Shown here piece after piece: positions 49,026 through 58,594 of a stretch of DNA of 58,594 nucleotides (position 1 is its first letter; each line of letters begins with the position of its first letter). The notes beneath the pieces are model-generated. The model searched no databases and was not told the DNA's origin. It saw nothing but the letters and a program-made list of their open reading frames with translations. Origin of the DNA: Gammaproteobacteria bacterium (GTDB taxonomy: Bacteria; Pseudomonadota; Gammaproteobacteria; Chromatiales; Chromatiaceae); assembly GCA_015490795.1 (NCBI GenBank), contig WFXD01000104.1, positions 1-58,594 of the forward strand, given 5' to 3'. The translations under genes and the position numbers were made by a program.

Positions 49026-50213
49026 ATGACCTGGAATGAACCGGGTGGTGGTGACAAGGGTAATAAAGACCCCTGGAGTGGTAAAGGTGGTCGCAATCAA
49101 GGCCCGCCGGATCTTGACGAGGTAGTCAAGAAGCTGCAGGAAAAACTCGGCAACTTCCTTGGCGGAAGTGGAAGCGGCAACTCCAGCTCTGGTGGTGAAT
49201 CAGGAGGCGGTTTGCCCCCAGGTGGCTCCGCTGTTATTACTGTGGTAGTTATCGCCGCGATAGGCATCGTCCTGCTCATGAACAGCTTTTACAAGATTGA
49301 AGCTGCTGAGCGTGGCGTTGTGTTGCGCTTTGGAGCATATAGCCAGGTGACGGATCCGGGTTTGAACCTTAAACTCCCCTTTATAGATGAAGTCTACAAG
49401 GTGAATATTGACCAGATCAGCTCATTCAACCACAAGGCCCAGATGCTGACGAAGGATGAAAACATCATTGATGTCGAGTTGACGGTACAGTCCAAAATCC
49501 AGGATCCGGTAGACTACCTGTTCCAGGATCGCAACCCACAAAAGACCATCCAGGATGCCACAGAGACCGCCGTGCGTGAGACCATCGGCAAAAGCGGTCT
49601 CGACTTCATCTTGACAGAGGGTCGCTCATCTATTGCAGCGGATATCAAAGAGCGCGCGCAAAAGCTGATCGATCTTTATAAAACCGGCCTGAAGATCACC
49701 AGTATCAACATGCAACCAGCAAAGCCGCCGGAGCAGGTCAAGAGCGCATTCGATGATGCCATCAAGGCACGCGAGGACAAGGAGCGTCTGGAAAACGAAG
49801 CGCATGCGTATGCCAACCAGATCGTGCCACAGGCGCGTGGTACAGCTGCTCGCCAGATACAGGCCGCCAAGGCCTATGAAGAGAAGGTGATTGCGGAGGC
49901 AGAAGGTGAGAGCAACCGCTTTCTGGCCGTGTTGACAGAGTATGAAAAGGCACCTGAAGTGACCCGCGAACGCCTCTATCTGGAGACAATAGAGGAGGTA
50001 CTGGGCAAAACCAGCAAGGTCATGCTGGATGTTACAAGCGGCAACAGCCTGATGTACCTCCCGTTGGATAAATTGATTAAATCAGCGGGCACAGATGCGG
50101 GGAAACCTGCCGCCTCGCCAATGACTTCAAACTACGGTTTGACCGCACCGCTACAACAGCAACCGGCTGACACACGCATCCGTGATGTAAACCGTGGCAG
50201 GAGGGTACGCTAA
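49026..50213 (+). CDS. hflK: FtsH protease modulator HflK
   Basis: A 395-residue membrane protein with a Gly-rich cytoplasmic N-terminus, one helix (SAVITVVVIAAIGIVLLM) and a periplasmic SPFH/band-7 domain with a long coiled region. With HflC it forms a large cage around FtsH and tunes its activity. ATG 49026 is 7 bases after GGAG. The C-terminal tail ends RDVNRGRRVR. Its stop overlaps the hflC start as TAATG. Confidence 0.96.
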   Translation: MTWNEPGGGDKGNKDPWSGKGGRNQGPPDLDEVVKKLQEKLGNFLGGSGSGNSSSGGESGGGLPPGGSAVITVVVIAAIGIVLLMNSFYKIEAAERGVVLRFGAYSQVTDPGLNLKLPFIDEVYKVNIDQISSFNHKAQMLTKDENIIDVELTVQSKIQDPVDYLFQDRNPQKTIQDATETAVRETIGKSGLDFILTEGRSSIAADIKERAQKLIDLYKTGLKITSINMQPAKPPEQVKSAFDDAIKAREDKERLENEAHAYANQIVPQARGTAARQIQAAKAYEEKVIAEAEGESNRFLAVLTEYEKAPEVTRERLYLETIEEVLGKTSKVMLDVTSGNSLMYLPLDKLIKSAGTDAGKPAASPMTSNYGLTAPLQQQPADTRIRDVNRGRRVR

Positions 50214-51085
50214 TGAGCACCGGCAAAATGGGGATTGTGGCGCTTGCGCTAATCGTGGCAGTTGGCGGTTACGCAGCAGCCTTTAAGATACAGGAGTGGG
50301 AGCTGGCGCTGAAGCTGCGATGGGGCAAGATCGTAGATGCAGACTATGAGCCAGGACTGCACTTCCTGCTACCTGTTATCAACAACGTCCTGAAATTCGA
50401 TGCACGAATCCAGACGCTTGATGCAGAGCCACAACGTTTTCTCACCTCCGAGAAAAAAGATGTGATCGTAGACTCCTTCGTGAAATGGCGCATCACCGAT
50501 GTGGCACAGTACTATCGCTCCACAGGCGGCCGCATCACCACCGCATCACGCCTGCTGTCAGAACGCATCAACACCAGCCTGCGTGATGAATTTGGTAAAC
50601 GCACCATCCAGGATGTCATCTCGGGTGAGCGCGCAAAAATCATGGCGCTGCTGACCAAGGATTCTGACGCAAAAGCAGCTGAACTCGGCATCGAGGTTGT
50701 CGATGTCCGGGTCAAACAGATCGACCTGCCGCAAGAGGTGAGTGGGTCCGTGTTTGATCGCATGCGGGCAGAGCGGCAACGGGTCGCCAGCGAGCTACGG
50801 GCACGCGGCGCAGAGGAGGCAGAGAAGATACGCGCTGATGCAGACCGCCAGAGCACCGTCATCATTGCCGAGGCCTACAAAGAGGCGGAGCAGCTGCGCG
50901 GTGCCGGAGATGCAAAATCTACTGAAATCTATGCCACCGCATATAACCAAAACCGGGAATTCTACTCCTTCTACAGAAGCCTGAACGCCTACCGCAAGGT
51001 CTTCAATGAAGGCGGTAACCTGATGGTTCTGGAGCCTGATTCAGAATTTTTCAAATACTTTAACAACCTCAAGGGGGCCAACTAG
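50213..51085 (+). CDS. hflC: FtsH protease modulator HflC
   Basis: A 290-residue SPFH protein with one N-terminal helix (MGIVALALIVAVGGYAAAF), the band-7 domain and a C-terminal coiled coil (ELRARGAEEAEKIRADADRQ). It pairs with HflK, to which it is translationally coupled. The C-terminus (NREFYSFYRSLNAYRKVF) is family-typical. Confidence 0.96.
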   Translation: MSTGKMGIVALALIVAVGGYAAAFKIQEWELALKLRWGKIVDADYEPGLHFLLPVINNVLKFDARIQTLDAEPQRFLTSEKKDVIVDSFVKWRITDVAQYYRSTGGRITTASRLLSERINTSLRDEFGKRTIQDVISGERAKIMALLTKDSDAKAAELGIEVVDVRVKQIDLPQEVSGSVFDRMRAERQRVASELRARGAEEAEKIRADADRQSTVIIAEAYKEAEQLRGAGDAKSTEIYATAYNQNREFYSFYRSLNAYRKVFNEGGNLMVLEPDSEFFKYFNNLKGAN

Positions 51086-51323
51086 GGGGCTTCCCGAGGA
51101 TAGAAGCCGCAGCAAGGGAAGACTGTTTTGATTCAGGTTTTTTTGATCAAATGAGACAGATTTTGGGTATGTTTAACGAATTTGATCAGAGAATCCGGCC
51201 AAAATGGTTTTCCCGCACTCATACCCGCTTTTTGGGTAGCAGGTTTTCTGTTCTCGAACAGGCCCCTAGCCCCCCTGCCGGAAGCACCCTTAGTATATGA
51301 GTCTGTTTGATAAACCAGGAATC

Positions 51324-51352
51324 AGCCGGGCAGCAACTGCCCGGCTTTTTTG
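51324..51352 (+). terminator. intrinsic terminator directly before the DUF2065 start
   Basis: A perfect 10-bp stem AGCCGGGCAG/CTGCCCGGCT with loop CAA is followed by six T residues. Only about six bases separate the T run from the ATG of the DUF2065 gene at 51358. It ends the hflKC transcript and may also act as an attenuator for the DUF2065-hisZ-purA group. Confidence 0.88.
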
Positions 51353-51357
51353 TCTCA

Positions 51358-51543
51358 ATGTGGCATGATCTGTTAGTTGCTCTTGCATTGGTGATGATTA
51401 TTGAGGGGATACTGCCTTTCCTCAATCCGAACGGCATGCGCAATATGATGCGCATGATGTCGGAGATGGAAGAGAGAACCCTGCGCATGACCGGCCTGGT
51501 CAGCATGCTGGTTGGTGTTGCAGCACTGTACCTGATTAATTGA
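51358..51543 (+). CDS. DUF2065 small membrane protein (YjeT family)
   Basis: A 61-residue protein with two membrane helices (LLVALALVMIIEGILPFL and TGLVSMLVGVAALYLI) joined by a Met/Arg-rich loop. It matches the YjeT/DUF2065 family that lies between hflC and purA in many gammaproteobacteria. Function unknown. I chose ATG 51358 because the longer frame would translate through the terminator hairpin. No ribosome site is visible between the T run and the ATG. Confidence 0.88.
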   Translation: MWHDLLVALALVMIIEGILPFLNPNGMRNMMRMMSEMEERTLRMTGLVSMLVGVAALYLIN

Positions 51544-51551
51544 GGGTTTAG

Positions 51552-54049
<2,498 letters not shown>

Positions 54050-54180
54050 CAGCGCTCTAAAGAAGATTGGGGTCACGGCAGTCTGGCAGCCTATTCTGCT
54101 CTGCCCCATAAGCGGCAAGGCCTTGTAAAACAGAAGCTGCGCCGGCACCACCACGAGATCCAAAGCGCTGCAGGCAACAG

Positions 54181-56316
54181 CTACATCATGCTGCAACCCA
54201 CCCCCACTCCGCTATGGCAGTAGCTCTTCTGCCAGTTGCCACTTGAAACAGAATCGACATTCAGTGTAGAAGGGATGCCATAGTCGGCGCCACTGGAGCC
54301 AGATACAGGGACACGCCGGCTCTGGGCGTTGTAAGGCTCTGGATCAGCTCCGGCATCCGTGCTGGGGCTGCGGCCATAAATCAATAGGGCGCGGCGCTTC
54401 ATGCCATGGGGTACGGCCGAGTGGCAGGTCATGCAGGGTGCATTCGTTCTACAGTTATGAAATGCATGCAGATTTTTAATGCTGCTTCCCGAGCCACAGC
54501 CACCGCCTCCCATGCCGCTGCCGCTAAAACCTGTTCGCTGCCACTCAGTCGTGGTGCCGCCAGCATAGGTGTAGACATTCTTGTCGTGACACCTGAAGCA
54601 GAGATGGGTATCCCAGGTTCCAGACTGGCCGGTGGTCTCATCATGGGGAGCATTCAGAATGGGCCAGTAGTCGCTGCCATGAGGCCCCTTCGGGCCGGTT
54701 CCTGACAGCGTATCAGGGTCCGAGTGACAATCTGTGCAGTTCATGGTGCTGGCGGCAGTAAAGCCCTTTAGCAGTGAACTGGAGTAATCATATACGACAC
54801 CGCTGACGGTCATTTGAAAATCATTCTTCCCTGCAAACTCTGTCACCGGATGGTAAGAGGGGTTGTTGGGGTTGAACTCCTTGCCCTGGTCGGTCAGCGT
54901 ATAGACACCAGGCCCTGGATAGGCATAGCTGTCAGGAGGGGTGGCGCCGTTAAAGGCATAATCAGAGTGGCATTTCAGGCAGAGCTGATATTGGTAGGTG
55001 ACTGTATCAACTACGGAGTAATCAAAGCGGAGCACCTCAGTCCAGGCGGCAGGCCATAGAGGGGCAACACCCCACACCCCTTTCAGTACATTAGAGGCCA
55101 GGTGGGTCGTGTTATCAGCAATGGAATCCTCAGGGTTTGGCGATACACCGGCTTTCGCCTCATGTGGGTTGTGGCAATCCTGGCACTCTACATGGCGGTT
55201 GGCTCCTGTCAGATTATCTGGATTTTCACGCACTCTGTAGTTGTCCGTCGCTCCGCCTCTCACTGGCCTGTGCCGCCCATCATACGCAGCAATAAGCGCC
55301 GGATGCGGAGATAATTTGTCCAGGGATTTTTCAATGTTGAAAGTGGTGTCTGGCGTATCCGATACATTGCCCTCCAATCCCCCAAGCCCACTGTTACCAT
55401 GACAGTTCAGGCAGAGTCCCGACTCACCATCCCCTTTCAGCAGCCGCTCGTTGCCATTTGGATTATTGTGCGGCTGATGGCAGCTCTCACAGCCATTGAT
55501 CTTGGGCGTGGAGCCAATATCATACGCCAGGTTCTGCCCGGTTATATGCCAGGGGTTGTTGCCAGAGCCATTCCACTGGGCATCAGAATCACGGTGTTTA
55601 TTACCCAGCTCCCAACCATCTTTATTGTGACATTCAAGGCAAAGGGGCGAGCCATATCCTCCGGCATCCGTAAACCCCATCCGCAGAAATTTGGGGTAGG
55701 CATCCGTGTGTGGATCATGGCAGCTGGTACACTGCAATTCACTATTGCCATCAAGGCGGACTTTGCCGGTTAAGCCTGCGGGGTCATTCAACTCCAGGCT
55801 ATAACCCGCTAAGGAGAGGTCATAAACGAATGAGACGGGGTGATCATCACGAAGATCTACGCCCAGATTGGCTGTGCCCGTTATCGTCGCCTCCAGGCCG
55901 GGGATGGTGCCATCATAGAATGGCTGGCTTAGTCCATCATACCCCTGAATGGCTCCCGGCATATTCAGCAGTGCGCCTACCGCAATGGTGCCGTCGTGGC
56001 AGGCCAGGCAGAGCTTTGACGACCCTGTTGGCTGCCCGGGAGCCGCATTGAGTGTGCTGCTGCTGTAAGGGGTATAGACCGTACCGCTGGATGAGAGTTT
56101 GTGATTCCACAATGGCCCTGCCGGATTGGCATTGTGCGGCGTATGACACATCAGACAGATTCTCTCTTCAGCAGTGGCCCGATGTGTATTCCCGGAACTG
56201 GCAGAAAGGTTATGCTTTGTGGCCTCAATGCCGGCCTCTACCAGAAAGGCGCTGCCAAACAGCAACCACGCGCCCAGCAACCGCAACCAGAATGTGGAAT
56301 AAAACTGCGCTCTCAT
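54181..56316 (-). CDS. 11-haem c-type cytochrome, doubled-CXXCH type
   Basis: A 711-residue exported protein with a signal peptide (LRLLGAWLLFGSAFLVEA) and eleven CXXCH motifs: CLMCH (54-58), CLACH, CTSCH, CLECH, CESCH, CLNCH, CQDCH, CLKCH, CTDCH, CFRCH and CMTCH. Several are followed by xPH, the doubled-CXXCH pattern, and DDHPVSF appears between haems 2 and 3. A Gly/Ser-rich stretch precedes the last haem, and the C-terminus has two more cysteines. No anchor is seen, so it is periplasmic or surface-exposed. Its ATG overlaps the beta-propeller gene stop as ATGA. An electron-transfer role is certain in kind, but its partner and terminal acceptor are unknown. Confidence 0.93.
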   Translation of the reverse strand: MRAQFYSTFWLRLLGAWLLFGSAFLVEAGIEATKHNLSASSGNTHRATAEERICLMCHTPHNANPAGPLWNHKLSSSGTVYTPYSSSTLNAAPGQPTGSSKLCLACHDGTIAVGALLNMPGAIQGYDGLSQPFYDGTIPGLEATITGTANLGVDLRDDHPVSFVYDLSLAGYSLELNDPAGLTGKVRLDGNSELQCTSCHDPHTDAYPKFLRMGFTDAGGYGSPLCLECHNKDGWELGNKHRDSDAQWNGSGNNPWHITGQNLAYDIGSTPKINGCESCHQPHNNPNGNERLLKGDGESGLCLNCHGNSGLGGLEGNVSDTPDTTFNIEKSLDKLSPHPALIAAYDGRHRPVRGGATDNYRVRENPDNLTGANRHVECQDCHNPHEAKAGVSPNPEDSIADNTTHLASNVLKGVWGVAPLWPAAWTEVLRFDYSVVDTVTYQYQLCLKCHSDYAFNGATPPDSYAYPGPGVYTLTDQGKEFNPNNPSYHPVTEFAGKNDFQMTVSGVVYDYSSSLLKGFTAASTMNCTDCHSDPDTLSGTGPKGPHGSDYWPILNAPHDETTGQSGTWDTHLCFRCHDKNVYTYAGGTTTEWQRTGFSGSGMGGGGCGSGSSIKNLHAFHNCRTNAPCMTCHSAVPHGMKRRALLIYGRSPSTDAGADPEPYNAQSRRVPVSGSSGADYGIPSTLNVDSVSSGNWQKSYCHSGVGVGCSMM

Positions 56317-57362
56317 TGCTTCACCGCTGTCTTTAAATACTGGAAAATCTGTATCCGCCTATTGTACGCATCAGCTACATATAATCGGTCTTTACTGTCA
56401 AAATAGAGTCCCGACGGTGTCCAAAATTCGCCCGGCGCCTGGCCAGATCGCCCAAAGTCCAATAACAGGCGGCCCTGGCTGTTAAAAATCTGGATGTTAT
56501 CGAATCCGGCATCCGCTACATATATATTTCCGTCACTGTCCACAGCGATACCCTTTGGCGTAGCAAAGGTGCCTGAGGCATCACCAAACCGGCCAAATGC
56601 ATTTATAAATCTGCCCTCAGGATCAAACACCTGAATTCGCCCATTTAGCGCATCATTAACATGCACATTTCCATTTGGCCCAACGAAGAGATAACCAGGA
56701 AAGTTCAACTCCCCCTCTTTCCGCCCACGCTTGCCTATTGTGCGGACAAAAGCACCACTATCCAGATTGAAAACCCTGATGGTATGAACCGGCGTATCAA
56801 CCACGTAGAGGAGACGTCTGGCAGTATCAATAGCAATACTTGTGGGGCGCTCTATCTGCTCGGCACTGCCAATCGACCTCAAATACTCACCTTTTGGAGA
56901 GAAGACGCATACCCTCTTGAGCCCACCATCAGAGACGTAGATGTTGCCTTTTTCATCTACCGCCAGCCCAACGGGCAGCACCAGGGGAACGTCTGCCTCC
57001 TCTATAACCCAGTAACCCCCTGTATTTTGGTCATAGACATGAACCACTTTCCCTGTTGGGTCTGCAACGCTCATCCGCCCCTGATCATCCACGGCCACAG
57101 CCGTGGGCTTGAGCTGGTTATTCCGCTGTTCCCCTCGAATCAGATCCCAGAACTTCTCCCAAAAGCCCTTTTCATACTCAATATCATCAAAACTTGCAAT
57201 TGCATTCAGATAGCGAATACGCGCCGGCATGGGCTTGGGGGGCCACACCAAATCAAAAAGCTCCTCTTGTTCAGGCTGGGCCGGTTCAGCCTGCAACTCC
57301 GCACAAGGCAGGGCCATTACGATAACAAGCAGCAACCAGCGAAAGACTGTCACTTCATACAC
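56313..57362 (-). CDS. NHL-repeat beta-propeller exported protein
   Basis: A 349-residue protein with a signal peptide (WLLLVIVMALPCAELQA) and about six NHL-type repeats of the form GIAVDSDGNIYVADAGFDNIQ and GLYFDSKDRLYVADAYNRRIQ, predicted to fold as a six-bladed beta-propeller. A cysteine in the signal region (ALPC) does not fit the usual lipobox well, so a lipid anchor is doubtful. GAGGTG precedes the ATG. It is coupled to the 11-haem cytochrome and lies 230 bp after the 5-haem cytochrome. It may act as a scaffold or docking protein for them (inference). Confidence 0.9.
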   Translation of the reverse strand: MYEVTVFRWLLLVIVMALPCAELQAEPAQPEQEELFDLVWPPKPMPARIRYLNAIASFDDIEYEKGFWEKFWDLIRGEQRNNQLKPTAVAVDDQGRMSVADPTGKVVHVYDQNTGGYWVIEEADVPLVLPVGLAVDEKGNIYVSDGGLKRVCVFSPKGEYLRSIGSAEQIERPTSIAIDTARRLLYVVDTPVHTIRVFNLDSGAFVRTIGKRGRKEGELNFPGYLFVGPNGNVHVNDALNGRIQVFDPEGRFINAFGRFGDASGTFATPKGIAVDSDGNIYVADAGFDNIQIFNSQGRLLLDFGRSGQAPGEFWTPSGLYFDSKDRLYVADAYNRRIQIFQYLKTAVKQ

Positions 57363-57592
57363 CTCATATTACACATATCTCCGCGCGCCCCTTTGCCTCT
57401 GGCATCGGTAGAAAATCTACCTTATTAGAATAGTACACTATCAAGCATGCAGACCAAATAACAGGATCAAAAATCCACCCGGACAGCTGCTGTATGATGT
57501 TGATAAAGCAGCCCTTCTCAATCTAAAGTGAAAGACAGCGAGGAGTACGCCGCTGCTGGCAAAACACCGTTATGCCAGGATGCATGTAGGCA

Positions 57593-58465
57593 CTACCGCT
57601 TATGGCAGGTGATGCAGAGCGTGCTGCCATCCAGCGTTTCACGCAGGAACGGCGCATAGGTGACCGGGGAAGATGGATATGAGTTATCTATATAGACAAT
57701 CTCACCGGGATTATGCGGGTTATGGCAGCTTGGGCACTCCACCCGTCCTTGATACAACTTAACACCTGCCCAGCCATTTGTTGGATTTGGTGCAGGATAG
57801 AAGTCATCCGCCCAACCAGAATAGTTTGGTGGATAGGGCATTGAAATGGGGTGATCATCCGACATATCCGGGCCAATCTGCCACCAAATGGGAGGAGGGT
57901 CACCACCATCAGGGTGGCAAGCGCCACAGTTTGGCGTTCCTGCACCGCTCCGGTTGGGCATATTAACCAGATTATGCGTGTCCCCTTCTGACCCGGATGT
58001 AGTGACAATACCTGAGCTGCCACTGTTTGCCATGGCCGAATCATGGCAGCTCAGGCAGACCAGCGATACCGGGCTGGGCACCCAACTCGCTGCAAATATC
58101 GTGTTCATCGTATAGCTTTGATAGCCTGGCGCGCTACCATAAGGGGTGAAACTGGCCGACAGGCTGGCAACAGAGATATTGCGATTCCAGAGGGGGGCCG
58201 ACGGACGAACGGTATCATCGGTATCTGTCGTGCCATCATTGTTCAGGTCAATGTTGGCTCCATGCGGGGTGTGACAAAAGACACAGATCTGGTCTGAAGG
58301 TGTTACCCCAAAGGAGGCATCCAGCCCATAATAGTTGCTTATGCTCAAATCATGCTTCGAGCCTACAATCGTATTGCTCAACGTAGGGGCAGCCACTGCC
58401 GCCTGAGTTAAAAAAACCAGCAATAAAAAGCAGACAACTTGCACCCTGCGCGGCATATTAACCAT
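57593..58465 (-). CDS. 5-haem c-type cytochrome related to the 11-haem protein
   Basis: A 290-residue exported protein with a signal peptide (VQVVCFLLLVFLTQAAVA) and five CXXCH motifs: CVFCH (61-65), CLSCH, CGACH, CPSCH and CITCH at the extreme C-terminus. It shares with the 11-haem cytochrome the order KHxLS, CxxCHTPH, PLWN, CLxCHD, DDHP, CxxCHxPH, so the two are paralogues in their N-terminal halves. ATG 58465 or 58456 could start translation; GGTAGG serves either. It is the first gene of the group in this window, and further genes may lie beyond the right edge. Confidence 0.9.
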   Translation of the reverse strand: MVNMPRRVQVVCFLLLVFLTQAAVAAPTLSNTIVGSKHDLSISNYYGLDASFGVTPSDQICVFCHTPHGANIDLNNDGTTDTDDTVRPSAPLWNRNISVASLSASFTPYGSAPGYQSYTMNTIFAASWVPSPVSLVCLSCHDSAMANSGSSGIVTTSGSEGDTHNLVNMPNRSGAGTPNCGACHPDGGDPPPIWWQIGPDMSDDHPISMPYPPNYSGWADDFYPAPNPTNGWAGVKLYQGRVECPSCHNPHNPGEIVYIDNSYPSSPVTYAPFLRETLDGSTLCITCHKR

Positions 58466-58594
58466 ACCTACCTATCGTAATTTAAATTCCAAAACCGGCT
58501 ACCCTCCGGGCAGCAACATTAGCAATACCCACTCTGATATTATAGGCCTGTCAGCCAAATAGTGCGCCGTTAAACAGTCTATCCCAATGAGAAG

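Overview
This window looks like the chromosome of a gammaproteobacterium, probably a sulfur-oxidising or otherwise chemolithoautotrophic one. The gammaproteobacterial signature is gene order: petABC followed by sspAB, and mutL-miaA-hfq-hflX-hflK-hflC-DUF2065-hisZ-purA. The autotrophic reading is inference. It rests on a CbbR-like LysR regulator, a serine/alanine-glyoxylate aminotransferase, a two-domain rhodanese, a SulP anion transporter, a large Mrp-type antiporter operon, a bc1 complex and multihaem cytochromes. No RuBisCO or sulfur-oxidation genes lie in the window, and no genus can be assigned. I saw no tRNA, rRNA or CRISPR array.

Layout, left to right. 1-264: two small non-coding inverted-repeat elements abutting the psd stop codon. 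261-4999 (minus): SulP transporter, aminotransferase, rhodanese, phosphatidylserine decarboxylase. 5329-12703 (minus): a nearly gapless ten-gene Mrp-like operon (E-F-G-MbhD-like-B-C-D plus two more proton-channel paralogues and a small membrane protein). 13007-19083 (minus): metal-efflux operon (ArsR, CDF transporter, small exported protein, RND adaptor, CzcA/CusA-type pump, P-II-like protein). 19184-22114 (minus): dxs and a cbbR-like gene. 22115-22669: gene-free, with a candidate small RNA. 22670-26410 (plus): rhlE and a stand-alone EF-G gene. 26526-31081 (minus): bc1 complex, sspAB and a Nif3-like gene. 31143-34495 (plus): a DegS-like protease and a gnnA/gnnB-like pair. 34492-34680: a complete small mobile element. 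34677-38110: PPOX protein, small exported protein, lolC/E, lolD, DUF2062. 38340-44382 (plus): a very large three-sensor hybrid kinase and an HD-GYP response regulator. 44459-54049 (plus): mutL through purA. 54181-58465 (minus): two multihaem c-type cytochromes with a beta-propeller protein between them.

Functionally the region combines housekeeping (lipid synthesis, Lol export, mismatch repair, tRNA modification, FtsH control, purine and histidine synthesis) with energy and ion handling (bc1, Mrp, SulP, multihaem cytochromes) and metal defence.

The most unusual signals are: (1) small IS5-like inverted-repeat elements inserted at CTAG/CTAA sites that form the TAG stop codons of neighbouring genes; (2) a putative two-hairpin small RNA, divergent from the cbbR-like gene, with an anti-Shine-Dalgarno CCUCC motif in each loop; (3) a translationally coupled beta-propeller / 11-haem cytochrome pair next to a related 5-haem cytochrome; (4) an sspB gene whose only plausible full-length start is CTG, overlapping the sspA stop; and (5) a hybrid kinase with three tandem periplasmic sensor domains.
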